This document shows, piece by piece, positions 27,718-38,457 of a stretch of DNA of 46,091 nucleotides (position 1 is the stretch's first letter; the number at the start of each line of letters is the position of its first letter). A model generated the notes under the pieces. It was given only the letters and a program-made list of their open reading frames with translations, was not told the DNA's origin and did no database searches. The translations under genes were made by a program, and so were the position numbers. This DNA comes from an uncultured Erysipelotrichaceae bacterium (lineage in GTDB: Bacteria > Bacillota_I > Bacilli_A > Erysipelotrichales > Erysipelotrichaceae). Where the stretch lies: the NCBI GenBank assembly GCA_946537835.1, contig CAMNGB010000002.1:1-46091 (forward strand), given 5' to 3'.

Positions 27718-28641
27718 TCATTTGTTTTCGTTAATGTAACGGCATGCGGCAAGCGCTGCTGCAGCGCCGTCAGCTGCTGCCGTTGTCAGCTGACGCACAT
27801 TCTTGCGGCGGCAGTCACCGGCCACGAACACACCCGGTGTTCTGGTGGTGCACTGCTCGTCAGAATCGAAATAGCCGTAGGTATCAAGGTCGGTAATATC
27901 CTTGAAGGCATCGTTTTCGGGAATCAGACCGATGGCGACGAAGAGTCCGTCACACATGATCTTTTCGCTTTCGCCGGTGTCTGTATGTTCAATCAGGACA
28001 CCGCGAAGGCTTCCGTCTTCCGTCAGCAGCTGATTCAGTCTTACGGAAGTATAACTGCTGACATTGGGACGGCTGAAGAGAACTTCCTGAAGCTTTGCCT
28101 CGCCGGTGAACACCGGCATATCCTGCAGCATGACGACTTCGCTGCATTTTTCGGAAAGCAGGATGGCTTCCTGCAGAGCTGAGTTGCCGCCGCCGGCAAC
28201 ACAGACTTTCTTTCCGGTATAGAAGTCACCGTCGCATACGGCACAGAAGGAGATGCCTTCGCCGACGAGGTCATCCTCGCCCTCGAGGCCAAGCATTCTG
28301 TGCTTGACGCCGGTGGCGAGAATCACTGTCTTTGCGTCGTATGTGCTTCCTTCTTCGGTCATGACAATGCGGTGGTCTTTGGCATCGACGACCTGGGTGA
28401 CGGTTTCAACTTCGAATTCGGCTCCCTGGGCAATGATCTGATCGAACAGCTTGTCGGCCAGCTCGGTGCCGCTCAGCGACTGGAAGCCGGGGTAGTTTTC
28501 AACTTTCGGTGAATGGGTGATCTGTCCGCCGAAGCCTTCCTTTTCGATGACAAGGGCGGTTTTGCCGTTGCGCAGGGCATAGAGTGCGGCTGTCATGCCG
28601 GCCATGCCGCCGCCGACGATAACTACATCATAGTCAGCCAT
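27718..28641 (-). CDS. trxB: Thioredoxin reductase-like flavoprotein
   Basis: DVVIVGGGMAGMTAALYALRNGKTALVIEKE..., CAVCDGDFYTGKKVCVAGGGNSALQEAI, GVFVAGDCRRKNVRQLTTAAADGAAAA. Confidence 0.93.
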   Translation of the reverse strand: MADYDVVIVGGGMAGMTAALYALRNGKTALVIEKEGFGGQITHSPKVENYPGFQSLSGTELADKLFDQIIAQGAEFEVETVTQVVDAKDHRIVMTEEGSTYDAKTVILATGVKHRMLGLEGEDDLVGEGISFCAVCDGDFYTGKKVCVAGGGNSALQEAILLSEKCSEVVMLQDMPVFTGEAKLQEVLFSRPNVSSYTSVRLNQLLTEDGSLRGVLIEHTDTGESEKIMCDGLFVAIGLIPENDAFKDITDLDTYGYFDSDEQCTTRTPGVFVAGDCRRKNVRQLTTAAADGAAAALAACRYINENK

Positions 28642-28645
28642 CGGC

Positions 28646-31039
28646 TTATTTCCTCATCAGCCAGCCTTTGATGTCGGATACACCGCGGTATTTTTCGAAT
28701 TCAGTGCCGTCGGTGATGACCAGTGTCGGAGCCTGCTTGATGCCGAACTTGGCAACCAGGTCACGTTCTTCATTGGCGTTGAGGGCTGTGTAGGAGATAC
28801 CGGCTTTATCAAGCAGGGCACCTGCTGCCTTGCAGTTCGGGCAGGTCGGTGTCTTGAACAGCAGGATCTGGCTTCCGTCAGCCTTTGCGGCTGCCGGTGC
28901 AGGTTCCGCTGCCGGTGTTTCCGGTGCGAGATCGACCGGTGCCGGAATCGGACCGGTATGTGTCAGTGTGGAATGACCGATGTTGTAAACCTTGCGGTCC
29001 TTGAATTCCTGTGCCTTGCCGTCGTTCCAGTTCTGAACCGGACGGTAGTAGCCGGTGATGCGGCTGTAGACTTCCGTCTTCTGTCCGCAGTGCGGGCAGA
29101 TATACTGTTCTCCTGTCAGGTAACCGTGATCCTTGCATACAGAGTATGTCGGGGACATGGTGTAGTACGGCAGCTTATAGTTTTCGGCAATCTTGCGGAC
29201 AAGATTTGCGGCTGCTTTCCAGTCCGGCAGCTTTTCGCCGAGGAAGGCGTGGAAGACTGTACCGGAAGTATAGAGTGTCTGCAGGTCATCCTGGATATCA
29301 AGAGCGCTGTATACATCCTCTGTGAATCCTACCGGCAGGTGGGAAGAGTTTGTATAGTACGGTGTGCCGTTCATGTTGGCAGTGATGATATCCGGATATG
29401 TTTCCTTGTCATGCTTGGCGAAGCGGTAAGTTGTGGATTCTGCCGGTGTGGCTTCCAGGTTGTACAGATCGCCGTACTGTTCCTGGTAGTCGGACAGACG
29501 TTCACGCATGTGGTTGAGAACATCGCGGGTGAAGCGCTGTGTTCTTTCGTCTGTCAGATCGGCACGCAGCCACTTGGCATTCAGACCGGCTTCGTTCATG
29601 CCGACCAGACCGATCGTGGAGAAGTGGTTGTTGAAGGTTCCGAGGTATCTCTTTGTATACGGATACAGACCCTGTTCAAGCAGCTTCGTAATGACGGTGC
29701 GCTTTGTCTTCAGGGAACGGGCTGCGATATCCATCAGGTCATCCAGGCGCTTGTAGAAGTCAGCCTCATCCGCTGCCAGGTAGGCAATGCGCGGCATGTT
29801 GATGGTGACAACACCGATGGAGCCTGTGGATTCACCGGATCCGAAGAATCCGCCGGACTTCTTGCGCAGTTCACGCAGGTCCAGACGCAGACGGCAGCAC
29901 ATGGAACGTACATCGCTCGGTTCCATATCGGAGTTGATATAGTTGGAGAAGTACGGTGTGCCGTATTTCGCTGTCATTTCGAACAGCAGCTTGTTGTTTT
30001 CGGTTTCACTCCAGTCAAAGTTCTTGGTGATGGAGTATGTCGGAATCGGATACTGGAAGCCTCTGCCGTTGGCATCGCCTTCGATCATGATCTCGATGAA
30101 TGCCTTGTTGATCATGTCCATTTCTTTCTGGCAGTCACCGTAGGTGAAGTCCATTTCCTGGTTTCCGATCAGCGCCGGCAGGTTCTTCAGGTCATTCGGA
30201 ACGACCCAGTCGAGGGTAACGTTGGAGAACGGTGCCTGTGTGCCCCAGCGGCTCGGTGTATTGACACCGTAGACGAAGGACTGGATGCACTGCTTGACTT
30301 CCTTCTGGCTCAGATTGTCAACGCGCACATACGGAGCGAGATATGTATCAAAGGAGGAGAATGCCTGAGCACCGGCCCATTCATTCTGCATGATGCCGAG
30401 AAAGTTGACCATCTGGTTGCAGAGGGTGGACAGATGCTTTGCCGGAGCCGATGTGATCTTGCCCGGAACACCGCCCAGACCTTCCGTGATCAGCTGCTTC
30501 AGGGACCATCCTGCACAGTAGCCTGTCAGCATCGACAGGTCGTGCAGATGAATGGCAGCACTGCGGTGGGCATTGGCGATTTCATCGTCATATACTTCGC
30601 TCAGCCAGTAGTTGGCTGTGATAGCGCCGGAGTTGGACAGGATCAGACCGCCGACAGAATAGGTGACGGTGGAGTTCTCCTTGACACGCCAGTCATTGAT
30701 GCGCAGGTAGTTGTCTACCAGATCCTTATAATTCAGCAGCGTGGAGTTGACGTTACGTACCTTTTCACGCTGTCTTCTGTAAAGAATGTAAGCTTTGGCT
30801 ACATCGGAGTAGCCCGATTCGGACAGTACCTTTTCAACGCTGTCCTGAATATCTTCAACGGTAATCAGACCGTTGCGGATCTTGCTTTCAAAATCCGATG
30901 TTACATGCAGAGCAATGAGATCGATCACGGACGGATGATACTCTTTCTGCAGGGCTTCAAATGCCATTGTGATTGCGGATGAGATCTTGGAGATGTTGAA
31001 ATCTACGATCTTGCCGTCTCTTTTAACTACCTGATACAT
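28646..31039 (-). CDS. nrdD: Anaerobic ribonucleoside-triphosphate reductase fused to a C-terminal glutaredoxin/thioredoxin-like domain
   Basis: ATP-cone N-terminus (VVKRDGKIVDFNISKISSAI), zinc-site CPHC, glycyl-radical region RITGYYRPVQNWNDGKAQEF, Pro/Ala linker, then ILLFKTPTCPNCKAAGALLDKAGISYTALNANEERDLVAKFGIKQAPTLVI. Confidence 0.95.
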   Translation of the reverse strand: MYQVVKRDGKIVDFNISKISSAITMAFEALQKEYHPSVIDLIALHVTSDFESKIRNGLITVEDIQDSVEKVLSESGYSDVAKAYILYRRQREKVRNVNSTLLNYKDLVDNYLRINDWRVKENSTVTYSVGGLILSNSGAITANYWLSEVYDDEIANAHRSAAIHLHDLSMLTGYCAGWSLKQLITEGLGGVPGKITSAPAKHLSTLCNQMVNFLGIMQNEWAGAQAFSSFDTYLAPYVRVDNLSQKEVKQCIQSFVYGVNTPSRWGTQAPFSNVTLDWVVPNDLKNLPALIGNQEMDFTYGDCQKEMDMINKAFIEIMIEGDANGRGFQYPIPTYSITKNFDWSETENNKLLFEMTAKYGTPYFSNYINSDMEPSDVRSMCCRLRLDLRELRKKSGGFFGSGESTGSIGVVTINMPRIAYLAADEADFYKRLDDLMDIAARSLKTKRTVITKLLEQGLYPYTKRYLGTFNNHFSTIGLVGMNEAGLNAKWLRADLTDERTQRFTRDVLNHMRERLSDYQEQYGDLYNLEATPAESTTYRFAKHDKETYPDIITANMNGTPYYTNSSHLPVGFTEDVYSALDIQDDLQTLYTSGTVFHAFLGEKLPDWKAAANLVRKIAENYKLPYYTMSPTYSVCKDHGYLTGEQYICPHCGQKTEVYSRITGYYRPVQNWNDGKAQEFKDRKVYNIGHSTLTHTGPIPAPVDLAPETPAAEPAPAAAKADGSQILLFKTPTCPNCKAAGALLDKAGISYTALNANEERDLVAKFGIKQAPTLVITDGTEFEKYRGVSDIKGWLMRK

Positions 31040-31137
31040 TTCCTCTCCTTTGCCGGATCATATGAAGATTCCCCTTATCCGGCCTCTTTTTTAATCTGTT
31101 ATACGGATGTTCCGACGTGCCGTGTCTTCCGTTTAAA

Positions 31138-31171
31138 ATGTTTCGCGAATTGCGAGCAAGCCACGAAACAT
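31138..31171 (-). promoter_or_regulatory. Hairpin in the nrdD 5' leader
   Basis: ATGTTTCG...CGAAACAT 8-bp inverted repeat with 18-nt interior, inside a ~180-nt leader. Confidence 0.45.
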
Positions 31172-31223
31172 CATTGTTTATCAAACGTTGTACGGCAGGG
31201 GTCTGAAATCATCCTGCAAAGGT

Positions 31224-31286
31224 ACTTTAACACCCCGGAAAAACAGCGTCAACCGAATTGAACCAAAATAATTGGATTTCCAATTA
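31224..31286 (-). promoter_or_regulatory. nrdD promoter with upstream inverted repeat
   Basis: Minus strand TTGACG (31247-31252)-N17-TAAAGT (31224-31229) with TGt; upstream palindrome TAATTGGA-tt-TCCAATTA (31269-31286). Confidence 0.65.
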
Positions 31287-31322
31287 ATATTTTTTGCACA
31301 ATGAAAAAAGTGCTGATTTTTT

Positions 31323-32015
31323 TCAGTCAACGCCGCGGATGCTGGTGTCGCTGACGTACTGCCGGGCGATTTCGGCATAGGCTTCCAGCGCTTCCTTCGA
31401 AGGCGCATGGAGGTTGCCGAACGGTACGGAATCACGGTCGGTGAAGCACTGCAGATAGTAGTGCCGGGCACCCCGGATCAGTTCTCCGATGCCGTGAAAG
31501 TCCTCAGCCTGATGGAATTCTTCGACCACGGTCGTGCGGAATTCATAGTCGATGCCGCTGTTCATCAGCAGGGCAATGCTTTCCCGGACCGTATCCATAT
31601 TCACTTCGCTGACGCCGCAGGTGAGGGCGTACTTTTCCGGACAGTTCTTGATGTCCATTGCCGCATAGTCGATCAGCCCCTCCTCCAGCAGTGCTTGCAG
31701 AAGCCGGGGATGATAGCCGTTGGTATCGAGCTTGACGGCAAATCCGAGTTCCCTGATTCTGCGGATCAGGTCCGGAAGATCCCGGTGCAGGCACGGTTCG
31801 CCGCCGGTGAAGGCGACACCGTCGAGCAGGCCCTGCCGCTTTTTCAGAAAGCTCAGCAGTTCTTCCTCTTCCATGACGGGTTTTGCACTGCCGTCTGCCA
31901 GTTCGAAGTTGTGGCAGAACGGGCAGCGGAAATCACAGCCGCCGAGGAAGACCGTACAGGCAACCCGGCCGGGAAAATCCAGCAGTGTCATTTTCTGTAA
32001 TCCATGTATTTTCAT
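31323..32015 (-). CDS. nrdG: Anaerobic ribonucleotide reductase activating protein (radical SAM)
   Basis: MTLLDFPGRVACTVFLGGCDFRCPFCHNFELA (CxxxCxxC), VAFTGGEPCLHRDLPDLI. Confidence 0.93.
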   Translation of the reverse strand: MKIHGLQKMTLLDFPGRVACTVFLGGCDFRCPFCHNFELADGSAKPVMEEEELLSFLKKRQGLLDGVAFTGGEPCLHRDLPDLIRRIRELGFAVKLDTNGYHPRLLQALLEEGLIDYAAMDIKNCPEKYALTCGVSEVNMDTVRESIALLMNSGIDYEFRTTVVEEFHQAEDFHGIGELIRGARHYYLQCFTDRDSVPFGNLHAPSKEALEAYAEIARQYVSDTSIRGVD

Positions 32016-32030
32016 CTGTATGTTCTCCGT

Positions 32031-32969
32031 TTATACAGCCGCCAGGATATGCATATTGCGCAGCTGTGCATCTTCTATGCCGTCGTTGACGGAATAGGCA
32101 TGTTTCTCAAGATCGCCGCAGTCAGCCTTTGTCAGTCCGAGGGAAATCAGTTCATCGATGACATCGGCCGCAATGCTTTCAATGACCTTATACTTTTCGG
32201 CAGCATTCTCGTCATTGTCGCTGGTCATCAGATATTCCAGCAGTTCAGCCTCAAAGGACAGCAGAGACAGTTGTCTCATCGAGCGGAAGCTCCATTTGTA
32301 ATATGTCTGATAGACACGGTTCAGCAGGAAGATCACCGACATGATGCTGCGGACAAATTCAAAGACAGCCAGCTGGGCGGCAGCGGTTTCGCCGTGGGCG
32401 AGGCAGCGCTGATAGTTATACTGTCCGGACTGTGCTGCCAGAAGCAGATTTCCGGCCAGTTTCTTGCGGCGGATATCCTCGGGATAAAAGGCGAGAGCTT
32501 CGCGGATGCGGCTGACTTCGCCGTATCCGTCACAGAAGATTCTGCCGTTGACTGCTTCCGCCAGGGCGGTTTCGGGAATCTGCAGCCATTGTCCGAGGGT
32601 GAGAATGCCGTCGGGTGTGCCGGCTTTTTCCCGGAAGTATTCAGCGGTGCGGAAGACACCGTGACGGGGGCCTCCGACCGGCTGCATGACGTGCCTTTGA
32701 AAGCCTTCGAATTCCTTCGGCAGCTTTGCATAGGCTCTTTCCAGAAGGAATGCGGTGCGGCGGTCAACGATATCCTCTTCCGGCAGGAAGATGCAGAAGC
32801 CGGGTTCGAAGTCGTGGTCACGGGATATTTCGTCATCGAAGCCGAAACATTCCGACCCGCTGCCCGTCAGTCCGCAGGCGATCAGCGGCAGCAGCTGCGG
32901 AAATTCCTTTTCAAGCATCGGCCGGCCGTATGCTTCAAAGTATCTTTCCGACAGTTCAATCCCGCGCAT
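32031..32969 (-). CDS. DUF4037 domain-containing protein
   Basis: LSERYFEAYGRPMLEKEFPQLLPLIACGLTGSGSECFGFDDEISRDHDFEPGFCIFLPEED, nucleotidyltransferase-like GSGS...D.SrDHD pattern. Confidence 0.75.
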   Translation of the reverse strand: MRGIELSERYFEAYGRPMLEKEFPQLLPLIACGLTGSGSECFGFDDEISRDHDFEPGFCIFLPEEDIVDRRTAFLLERAYAKLPKEFEGFQRHVMQPVGGPRHGVFRTAEYFREKAGTPDGILTLGQWLQIPETALAEAVNGRIFCDGYGEVSRIREALAFYPEDIRRKKLAGNLLLAAQSGQYNYQRCLAHGETAAAQLAVFEFVRSIMSVIFLLNRVYQTYYKWSFRSMRQLSLLSFEAELLEYLMTSDNDENAAEKYKVIESIAADVIDELISLGLTKADCGDLEKHAYSVNDGIEDAQLRNMHILAAV

Positions 32970-33795
32970 AGATCTCCTCCGCCCGTTTTGTCAGTTCGTC
33001 GGCAGCCAGGAAATAGCCGTAGTATGAGAACACAGGCGCGCACTTTTCACATACAAAGGCATAATAGCCGCCACGGACCGTTTCCGGGTCATTGAGGAGG
33101 TCATAAGCCTGATCAAGCAGGCTGAAGATCCGCTCTTCACCGGCTTCCATGCCTTTTTCGGCCTCCACTGCATTAGCTATATTAAGGCATGTGATGGCCT
33201 GCTCCAGTACACCGTCAGGTACAGTGCTCATTTTTTCCATGGCTTTTTCATATAATTCATATGCTTCGGCATAGTTTCCCTCCGCCGCACAGCAGAGGGC
33301 CATGTTGTTGTAGAGCCCGCCGAGCAGTTCCGGTGAGGTACGGGGCGCCGCCTCATATACTTCCCGGGCCTTGCGGAACAGGCGGATGGCCTCCGCGTTT
33401 TCGCCGAAGGCATTCATGGCTGTGGCAACGTTTGTATAGGTCGTGCCGGAAGAGATGGTGCCTTCAAAGCCGAGGACTTCCAGCAGCCGGAGGGCTTCCC
33501 GTCCGTTTTCCAGAGCCTTTTCGCGGTTTCCCGTCTTGCGGTAATGGCCGGTCAGCTCGTTTCTCAGCATCAGCTGTCCGCGCAGATCATGACCGAGTCC
33601 GGCTTCTTCAAGCCAGTAGAGCAGGTGTCTTTCGGCACCGGCATAATCCTTGCGGCTCATATATTCATCCATCTTTTCAATGATTCTTTTCTGGGGAACG
33701 GGGCGGAATTCCGCCGGGCTGCCGTACGGCTGTTCGCAGAGCGGACATTCCGGCTCCAGATAGTCTTCGGGTTTCAGTGTGTTCTGATCGTTCAT
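32956..33795 (-). CDS. Tetratricopeptide repeat protein with N-terminal CxxC
   Basis: CPLCEQPYG then TPR-like helices (EKALENGREALRLLEVLG..., EAIRLFRKAREVYEAAP..., AEAYELYEKAMEKM). Start at 33795 after ggaggt. Confidence 0.75.
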   Translation of the reverse strand: MNDQNTLKPEDYLEPECPLCEQPYGSPAEFRPVPQKRIIEKMDEYMSRKDYAGAERHLLYWLEEAGLGHDLRGQLMLRNELTGHYRKTGNREKALENGREALRLLEVLGFEGTISSGTTYTNVATAMNAFGENAEAIRLFRKAREVYEAAPRTSPELLGGLYNNMALCCAAEGNYAEAYELYEKAMEKMSTVPDGVLEQAITCLNIANAVEAEKGMEAGEERIFSLLDQAYDLLNDPETVRGGYYAFVCEKCAPVFSYYGYFLAADELTKRAEEIYARD

Positions 33796-33948
33796 GAAAT
33801 GCACCTCCGGATCATTTTTCTCTTACATTATATTATATAGGCACTGTTTTTCTGTTTCCTGTGCAGAGCACAGGCTGACTGAGGTATTATATGCGATGCG
33901 GCGGAAAATTCCCACTGCATTCTTTTTGAAAAAGATATGAAACTTTTT

Positions 33949-34083
33949 GTTGACAGGGAAAACAGGGGCGTTTTATTATGTATAGGCTTGGCGAAAATGG
34001 CTTTGTTGTGCACAAAGCCAAAAATTAGGCTGAGAGATGACACACTTGGAAACGTGTGCACAAAAACGAAAGGAGAAAGAACA
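33949..34083 (+). promoter_or_regulatory. rpsL (str operon) promoter and structured leader
   Basis: TTGACA ~17-18 nt upstream of TATTAT; hairpin TGGCTTTGT-tgtgc-ACAAAGCCA (33998-34020) and CACAC...GTGTG (34041-34058). Confidence 0.6.
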
Positions 34084-34497
34084 ATGCCTACAATAAATCA
34101 GTTGGTACGCAAAGGCCGTACTGATAAAGTGACAAAGTCAAAGTCCCCTGCTCTGAACAGAGGCTTTAACTCACTGAGAAAACGTCCGACAAAATTAAGC
34201 AGCCCTCAGAAGAGAGGCGTATGCACCCGTGTCGGCACAATGACACCGAAGAAACCGAACTCTGCTCTTCGTAAGTATGCCCGTGTCCGTCTTTCCAACG
34301 GTATGGAAGTTACAGCTTACATCCCGGGTGTAGGACACAATCTGCAGGAACACTCTGTTGTAATGATCAGAGGCGGCCGTGTCAAGGACCTGCCTGGTGT
34401 TCGTTACCACATCATCAGAGGAACTCTGGACTGCGCCGGTGTAAACGACCGTAACCAGAGCCGTTCCCTGTACGGCACAAAGAAGCCGAAGAAATAA
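34084..34497 (+). CDS. rpsL: 30S ribosomal protein S12
   Basis: [12 protein letters not shown]...[58 protein letters not shown]; start 34084. Confidence 0.98.
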   Translation: MPTINQLVRKGRTDKVTKSKSPALNRGFNSLRKRPTKLSSPQKRGVCTRVGTMTPKKPNSALRKYARVRLSNGMEVTAYIPGVGHNLQEHSVVMIRGGRVKDLPGVRYHIIRGTLDCAGVNDRNQSRSLYGTKKPKK

Positions 34498-34500
34498 TAG

Positions 34501-34986
<486 letters not shown>

Positions 34987-35004
34987 TAAAAGGAAGGAGC
35001 GACT

Positions 35005-37077
35005 ATGCCAAGAGAGTTTCCTCTGAACAAGATCCGTAATATTGGAATCATGGCTCATATCGATGCCGGCAAGACGACAACGACAGAGCGTATCCTTTAT
35101 TACACAGGTAAGATATACAAGATCGGTGAGACTCACGACGGCGCTTCCCAGATGGACTGGATGGCTCAGGAACAGGAACGTGGTATTACGATCACTTCCG
35201 CAGCCACAACCTGCCACTGGAAAGACTGCCAGATCAATATCATCGATACACCAGGTCACGTCGACTTCACAGCTGAAGTAGAACGTTCCCTGCGTGTCCT
35301 TGACGGAGCCGTAACCGTACTTGACTCAAAGGCAGGTGTAGAGCCGCAGACAGAAACAGTCTGGAGACAGGCTACTGAGTACAAAGTTCCGCGTATCGTA
35401 TTCTCCAACAAGATGGACGCAACAGGTGCCGACTTCGACATGTCTGTTGCTTCAATCGGAAACAGACTGGGTGCCAAGGCAGCTGCCATTCAGATGCCGA
35501 TCGGTGCCGAACAGTCCTTCCGCGGTATTATTGACCTCGTCACAATGCGCCAGTTCATGTACAACAATGACCTCGGCACAGACATCATCGAGTCCGATAT
35601 CGATGCCCAGTACATCGACAAGGCGACCGAAATGCATCAGACGATGCTGGAAATGATCGCTGACTATGATGAAGATCTGATGATGAAGGTTCTGGAAGGC
35701 GAAGAGCCGACCGTTGAAGAAATCAAGAAGGCAATCAGAGCCGGTGTTCTGACTTCTGAATTCTTCCCGGTTATGTGCGGATCCGCATATAAGAATAAGG
35801 GTGTTCAGCTGATGCTGGATGCGGTTGTCGACTATCTGCCGGCACCGACAGACATCCCGTCCATCAAGGGTACCCTGGAAGACGGTACAGAGAGCGAACG
35901 TCATCCTTCCGATGATGAACCGTTCAGTGCCCTGGCCTTCAAGGTTGCGACCGACCCGTTCGTCGGAAGACTGACTTACTTCCGCGTATATTCCGGTACA
36001 GCAACAGCCGGAAGCTATGTTCTGAATGCTTCCAAGGCAAAGAGAGAAAGATTCGGCCGTCTCGTCCGCATGCATGCGAACCACCGTGCCGATATCGAAG
36101 AAGTATATGCCGGTGACATTGCCGGTGCCGTCGGTCTGAAGAACACAACGACCGGTGACACACTGTGCGATGAAAAGAGCCCGATCATCCTCGAATCCAT
36201 GGTATTCCCGGAGCCGGTTATCCAGATGTCCGTTGAGCCGAAGACAAAGGCTGACTCACAGAAGATGGACGGCGCCCTGGCCAAGCTGGCTGAGGAAGAC
36301 CCGACATTCCGTACATATACAGACGAAGAAACAGGTCAGACGATCATTGCCGGTGTCGGCGAACTGCAGCTCGACATCATCATGGACCGTATGAGAAGAG
36401 AATTCAAAGTCGAAGCTACTGCCGGTGCTCCTCAGGTTGCTTACCGTGAGACGATCCGCAGGGAAGCCGAAGTTGAAGGCCGCTTCATCCGTCAGTCCGG
36501 CGGTCACGGTCAGTACGGTGACGTCTGGATCAGATTCTCACCGAACCCGGGCAAGGGATTCGAATTCGAAGACGCTACTGTCGGCGGATCCGTTCCGAAA
36601 GAATTCATCAAGCCTACCCAGGCCGGTCTGGAAGAAGCCCTCAACAACGGACTTGTTGCAGGCTACCCGGTCGTTGATATCAAGGCCGTCCTCTTCGACG
36701 GTAGTTACCATGATGTCGACTCCAGTGAACAGGCATATAAGATTGCTGCTTCCCTGGCACTGAAAGAAGCTGCCAAGGTATGCGATCCGGCCATTCTGGA
36801 ACCGATCATGGCTGTCGATATCACCGCACCGTCTGAATACCTCGGTGCTGTCATGGGTGACGTCACAAAGAGACGCGGCACCATCCGTGAACAGGAAGAA
36901 ATGGGCAATGCCATCAAGGTAAAGGCATTCATCCCGCTGGCACAGATGTTCGGTTATGTAACAGACCTGCGTTCCTTCACACAGGGCCGCGGCAACTACA
37001 TGATGCAGATGGACCACTATGAAGAGGTTCCGAAGAACATTGCCAAGGAAATCATCGAGAAAAACAGCACGAAATAA
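35005..37077 (+). CDS. fusA: Elongation factor G
   Basis: [25 protein letters not shown]..., [23 protein letters not shown]. Confidence 0.98.
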   Translation: MPREFPLNKIRNIGIMAHIDAGKTTTTERILYYTGKIYKIGETHDGASQMDWMAQEQERGITITSAATTCHWKDCQINIIDTPGHVDFTAEVERSLRVLDGAVTVLDSKAGVEPQTETVWRQATEYKVPRIVFSNKMDATGADFDMSVASIGNRLGAKAAAIQMPIGAEQSFRGIIDLVTMRQFMYNNDLGTDIIESDIDAQYIDKATEMHQTMLEMIADYDEDLMMKVLEGEEPTVEEIKKAIRAGVLTSEFFPVMCGSAYKNKGVQLMLDAVVDYLPAPTDIPSIKGTLEDGTESERHPSDDEPFSALAFKVATDPFVGRLTYFRVYSGTATAGSYVLNASKAKRERFGRLVRMHANHRADIEEVYAGDIAGAVGLKNTTTGDTLCDEKSPIILESMVFPEPVIQMSVEPKTKADSQKMDGALAKLAEEDPTFRTYTDEETGQTIIAGVGELQLDIIMDRMRREFKVEATAGAPQVAYRETIRREAEVEGRFIRQSGGHGQYGDVWIRFSPNPGKGFEFEDATVGGSVPKEFIKPTQAGLEEALNNGLVAGYPVVDIKAVLFDGSYHDVDSSEQAYKIAASLALKEAAKVCDPAILEPIMAVDITAPSEYLGAVMGDVTKRRGTIREQEEMGNAIKVKAFIPLAQMFGYVTDLRSFTQGRGNYMMQMDHYEEVPKNIAKEIIEKNSTK

Positions 37078-37091
37078 AACATAAGTAATTA

Positions 37092-37120
37092 TTGCAATTG
37101 GATAGTCGGTCGGCTAAAAT
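37092..37120 (+). promoter_or_regulatory. tuf promoter
   Basis: TTGCAA-N17-TAAAAT. Confidence 0.7.
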
Positions 37121-37161
37121 TATAGCAGACTGAAAATAAAAATAACGGAGGAAAAAACATT

Positions 37162-38355
37162 ATGGCAAAGCAGAAATTTGACCGTAGCCTCGAGCATGTA
37201 AACATCGGAACGATCGGCCATGTCGACCACGGCAAAACAACACTGACTGCAGCGATCACCAAGTATCTTGCTGAACATCCGGAAGACGGCAAGGCTGTCT
37301 TCGAAGCTTATGACAAGATCGACGGTGCTCCTGAAGAAAAGGCTCGTGGTATCACGATCAACACTGCTCACATTGAGTATCAGACAAACACAAGACACTA
37401 TGCACACGTTGACTGCCCAGGCCACGCTGACTATGTCAAGAACATGATCACAGGTGCCGCTCAGATGGACGGTGCTATCCTGGTTGTTGCAGCAACAGAC
37501 GGACCGATGCCGCAGACACGTGAGCACATCCTGCTCTCCCGTCAGGTAGGCGTTCCGAAGATGGTAGTATTCCTGAACAAGTGCGACATGGTTGACGATG
37601 AAGAACTCATTGACCTGGTCGAAATGGAAGTTCGCGAACTGCTTTCTGAATATGGATTCGACGGCGATGAGTGCCCGATTATCCGTGGTTCCGCATACGG
37701 CGCCCTGAACGGCGATCCGAAGTGGACACCGGCTATCAAGGAACTCCTTGATGCTGTTGATTCCTATATCCCGGCTCCGATGCATGAATTCGACAAGCCG
37801 TTCCTGATGGCTGTTGAAGACGTCTTCACAATCACAGGCCGTGGTACTGTTGCTACAGGCCGTGTAGAGCGTGGTAAACTGAACCTCAACGATACTGTTG
37901 AAATCGTCGGTATCCGTGAGACAAAGAGCACAGTCGTTACCGGAATCGAAATGTTCCGTAAGACTCTCGACTTCGCTCAGGCTGGTGACAACATCGGTGC
38001 TCTGCTCCGTGGTGTCAACCGTGACCAGATTGAACGTGGACAGGTTCTCGCTAAGCCGGGAAGCGTTACTCCGCACACAAAGTTCAAGGCTCAGGTTTAC
38101 GTACTGACAAAGGAAGAAGGCGGACGTCATACACCGTTCGTTTCCAACTACCGTCCGCAGTTCTATTTCCGTACAACTGACGTTACCGGTGTTATCAACC
38201 TTCCGGAAGGCACAGAAATGTGCATGCCTGGCGATAACGTCGAAATGAACGTTGAACTGCTGAAGCCGATCGCTATCGAAGAAGGAACACGTTTCTCCAT
38301 TCGTGAAGGCGGCCGTACAGTTGGTTCCGGCAACATCATCCACATTGATGAGTAA
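37162..38355 (+). CDS. tuf: Elongation factor Tu
   Basis: [25 protein letters not shown]..., [39 protein letters not shown]. Confidence 0.98.
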   Translation: MAKQKFDRSLEHVNIGTIGHVDHGKTTLTAAITKYLAEHPEDGKAVFEAYDKIDGAPEEKARGITINTAHIEYQTNTRHYAHVDCPGHADYVKNMITGAAQMDGAILVVAATDGPMPQTREHILLSRQVGVPKMVVFLNKCDMVDDEELIDLVEMEVRELLSEYGFDGDECPIIRGSAYGALNGDPKWTPAIKELLDAVDSYIPAPMHEFDKPFLMAVEDVFTITGRGTVATGRVERGKLNLNDTVEIVGIRETKSTVVTGIEMFRKTLDFAQAGDNIGALLRGVNRDQIERGQVLAKPGSVTPHTKFKAQVYVLTKEEGGRHTPFVSNYRPQFYFRTTDVTGVINLPEGTEMCMPGDNVEMNVELLKPIAIEEGTRFSIREGGRTVGSGNIIHIDE

Positions 38356-38380
38356 TTGCCTGCTTTAAATTAAAAAACAG

Positions 38381-38426
38381 AAACCGAAGCGCAGATGCCC
38401 ATATGCACCGCACTTCGGTTTTTTTA
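38381..38426 (+). terminator. Terminator downstream of tuf
   Basis: AACCGAAG...CTTCGGTT followed by T run. Confidence 0.8.
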
Positions 38427-38440
38427 GTTTCTCTGCATTA

Positions 38441-38449
38441 TGTTAATAT
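38441..38449 (+). promoter_or_regulatory. Extended -10 (TGtTAATAT) 8 nt before the HAD start codon
   Basis: TGT TAATAT gttgttat ATG. Confidence 0.5.
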
Positions 38450-38457
38450 GTTGTTAT

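Noticed and set aside
28958-30982. 674-aa plus-strand ORF
   Set aside because: Exactly antisense to nrdD, Cys/Val-rich composition with no recognisable domain; an artefact of codon bias on the opposite strand.
32004-33095. 363-aa plus-strand ORF
   Set aside because: Antisense to the DUF4037/TPR genes; shadow ORF.
37120-38343. 407-aa minus-strand ORF
   Set aside because: Antisense to tuf, a highly conserved gene; no domain signature.
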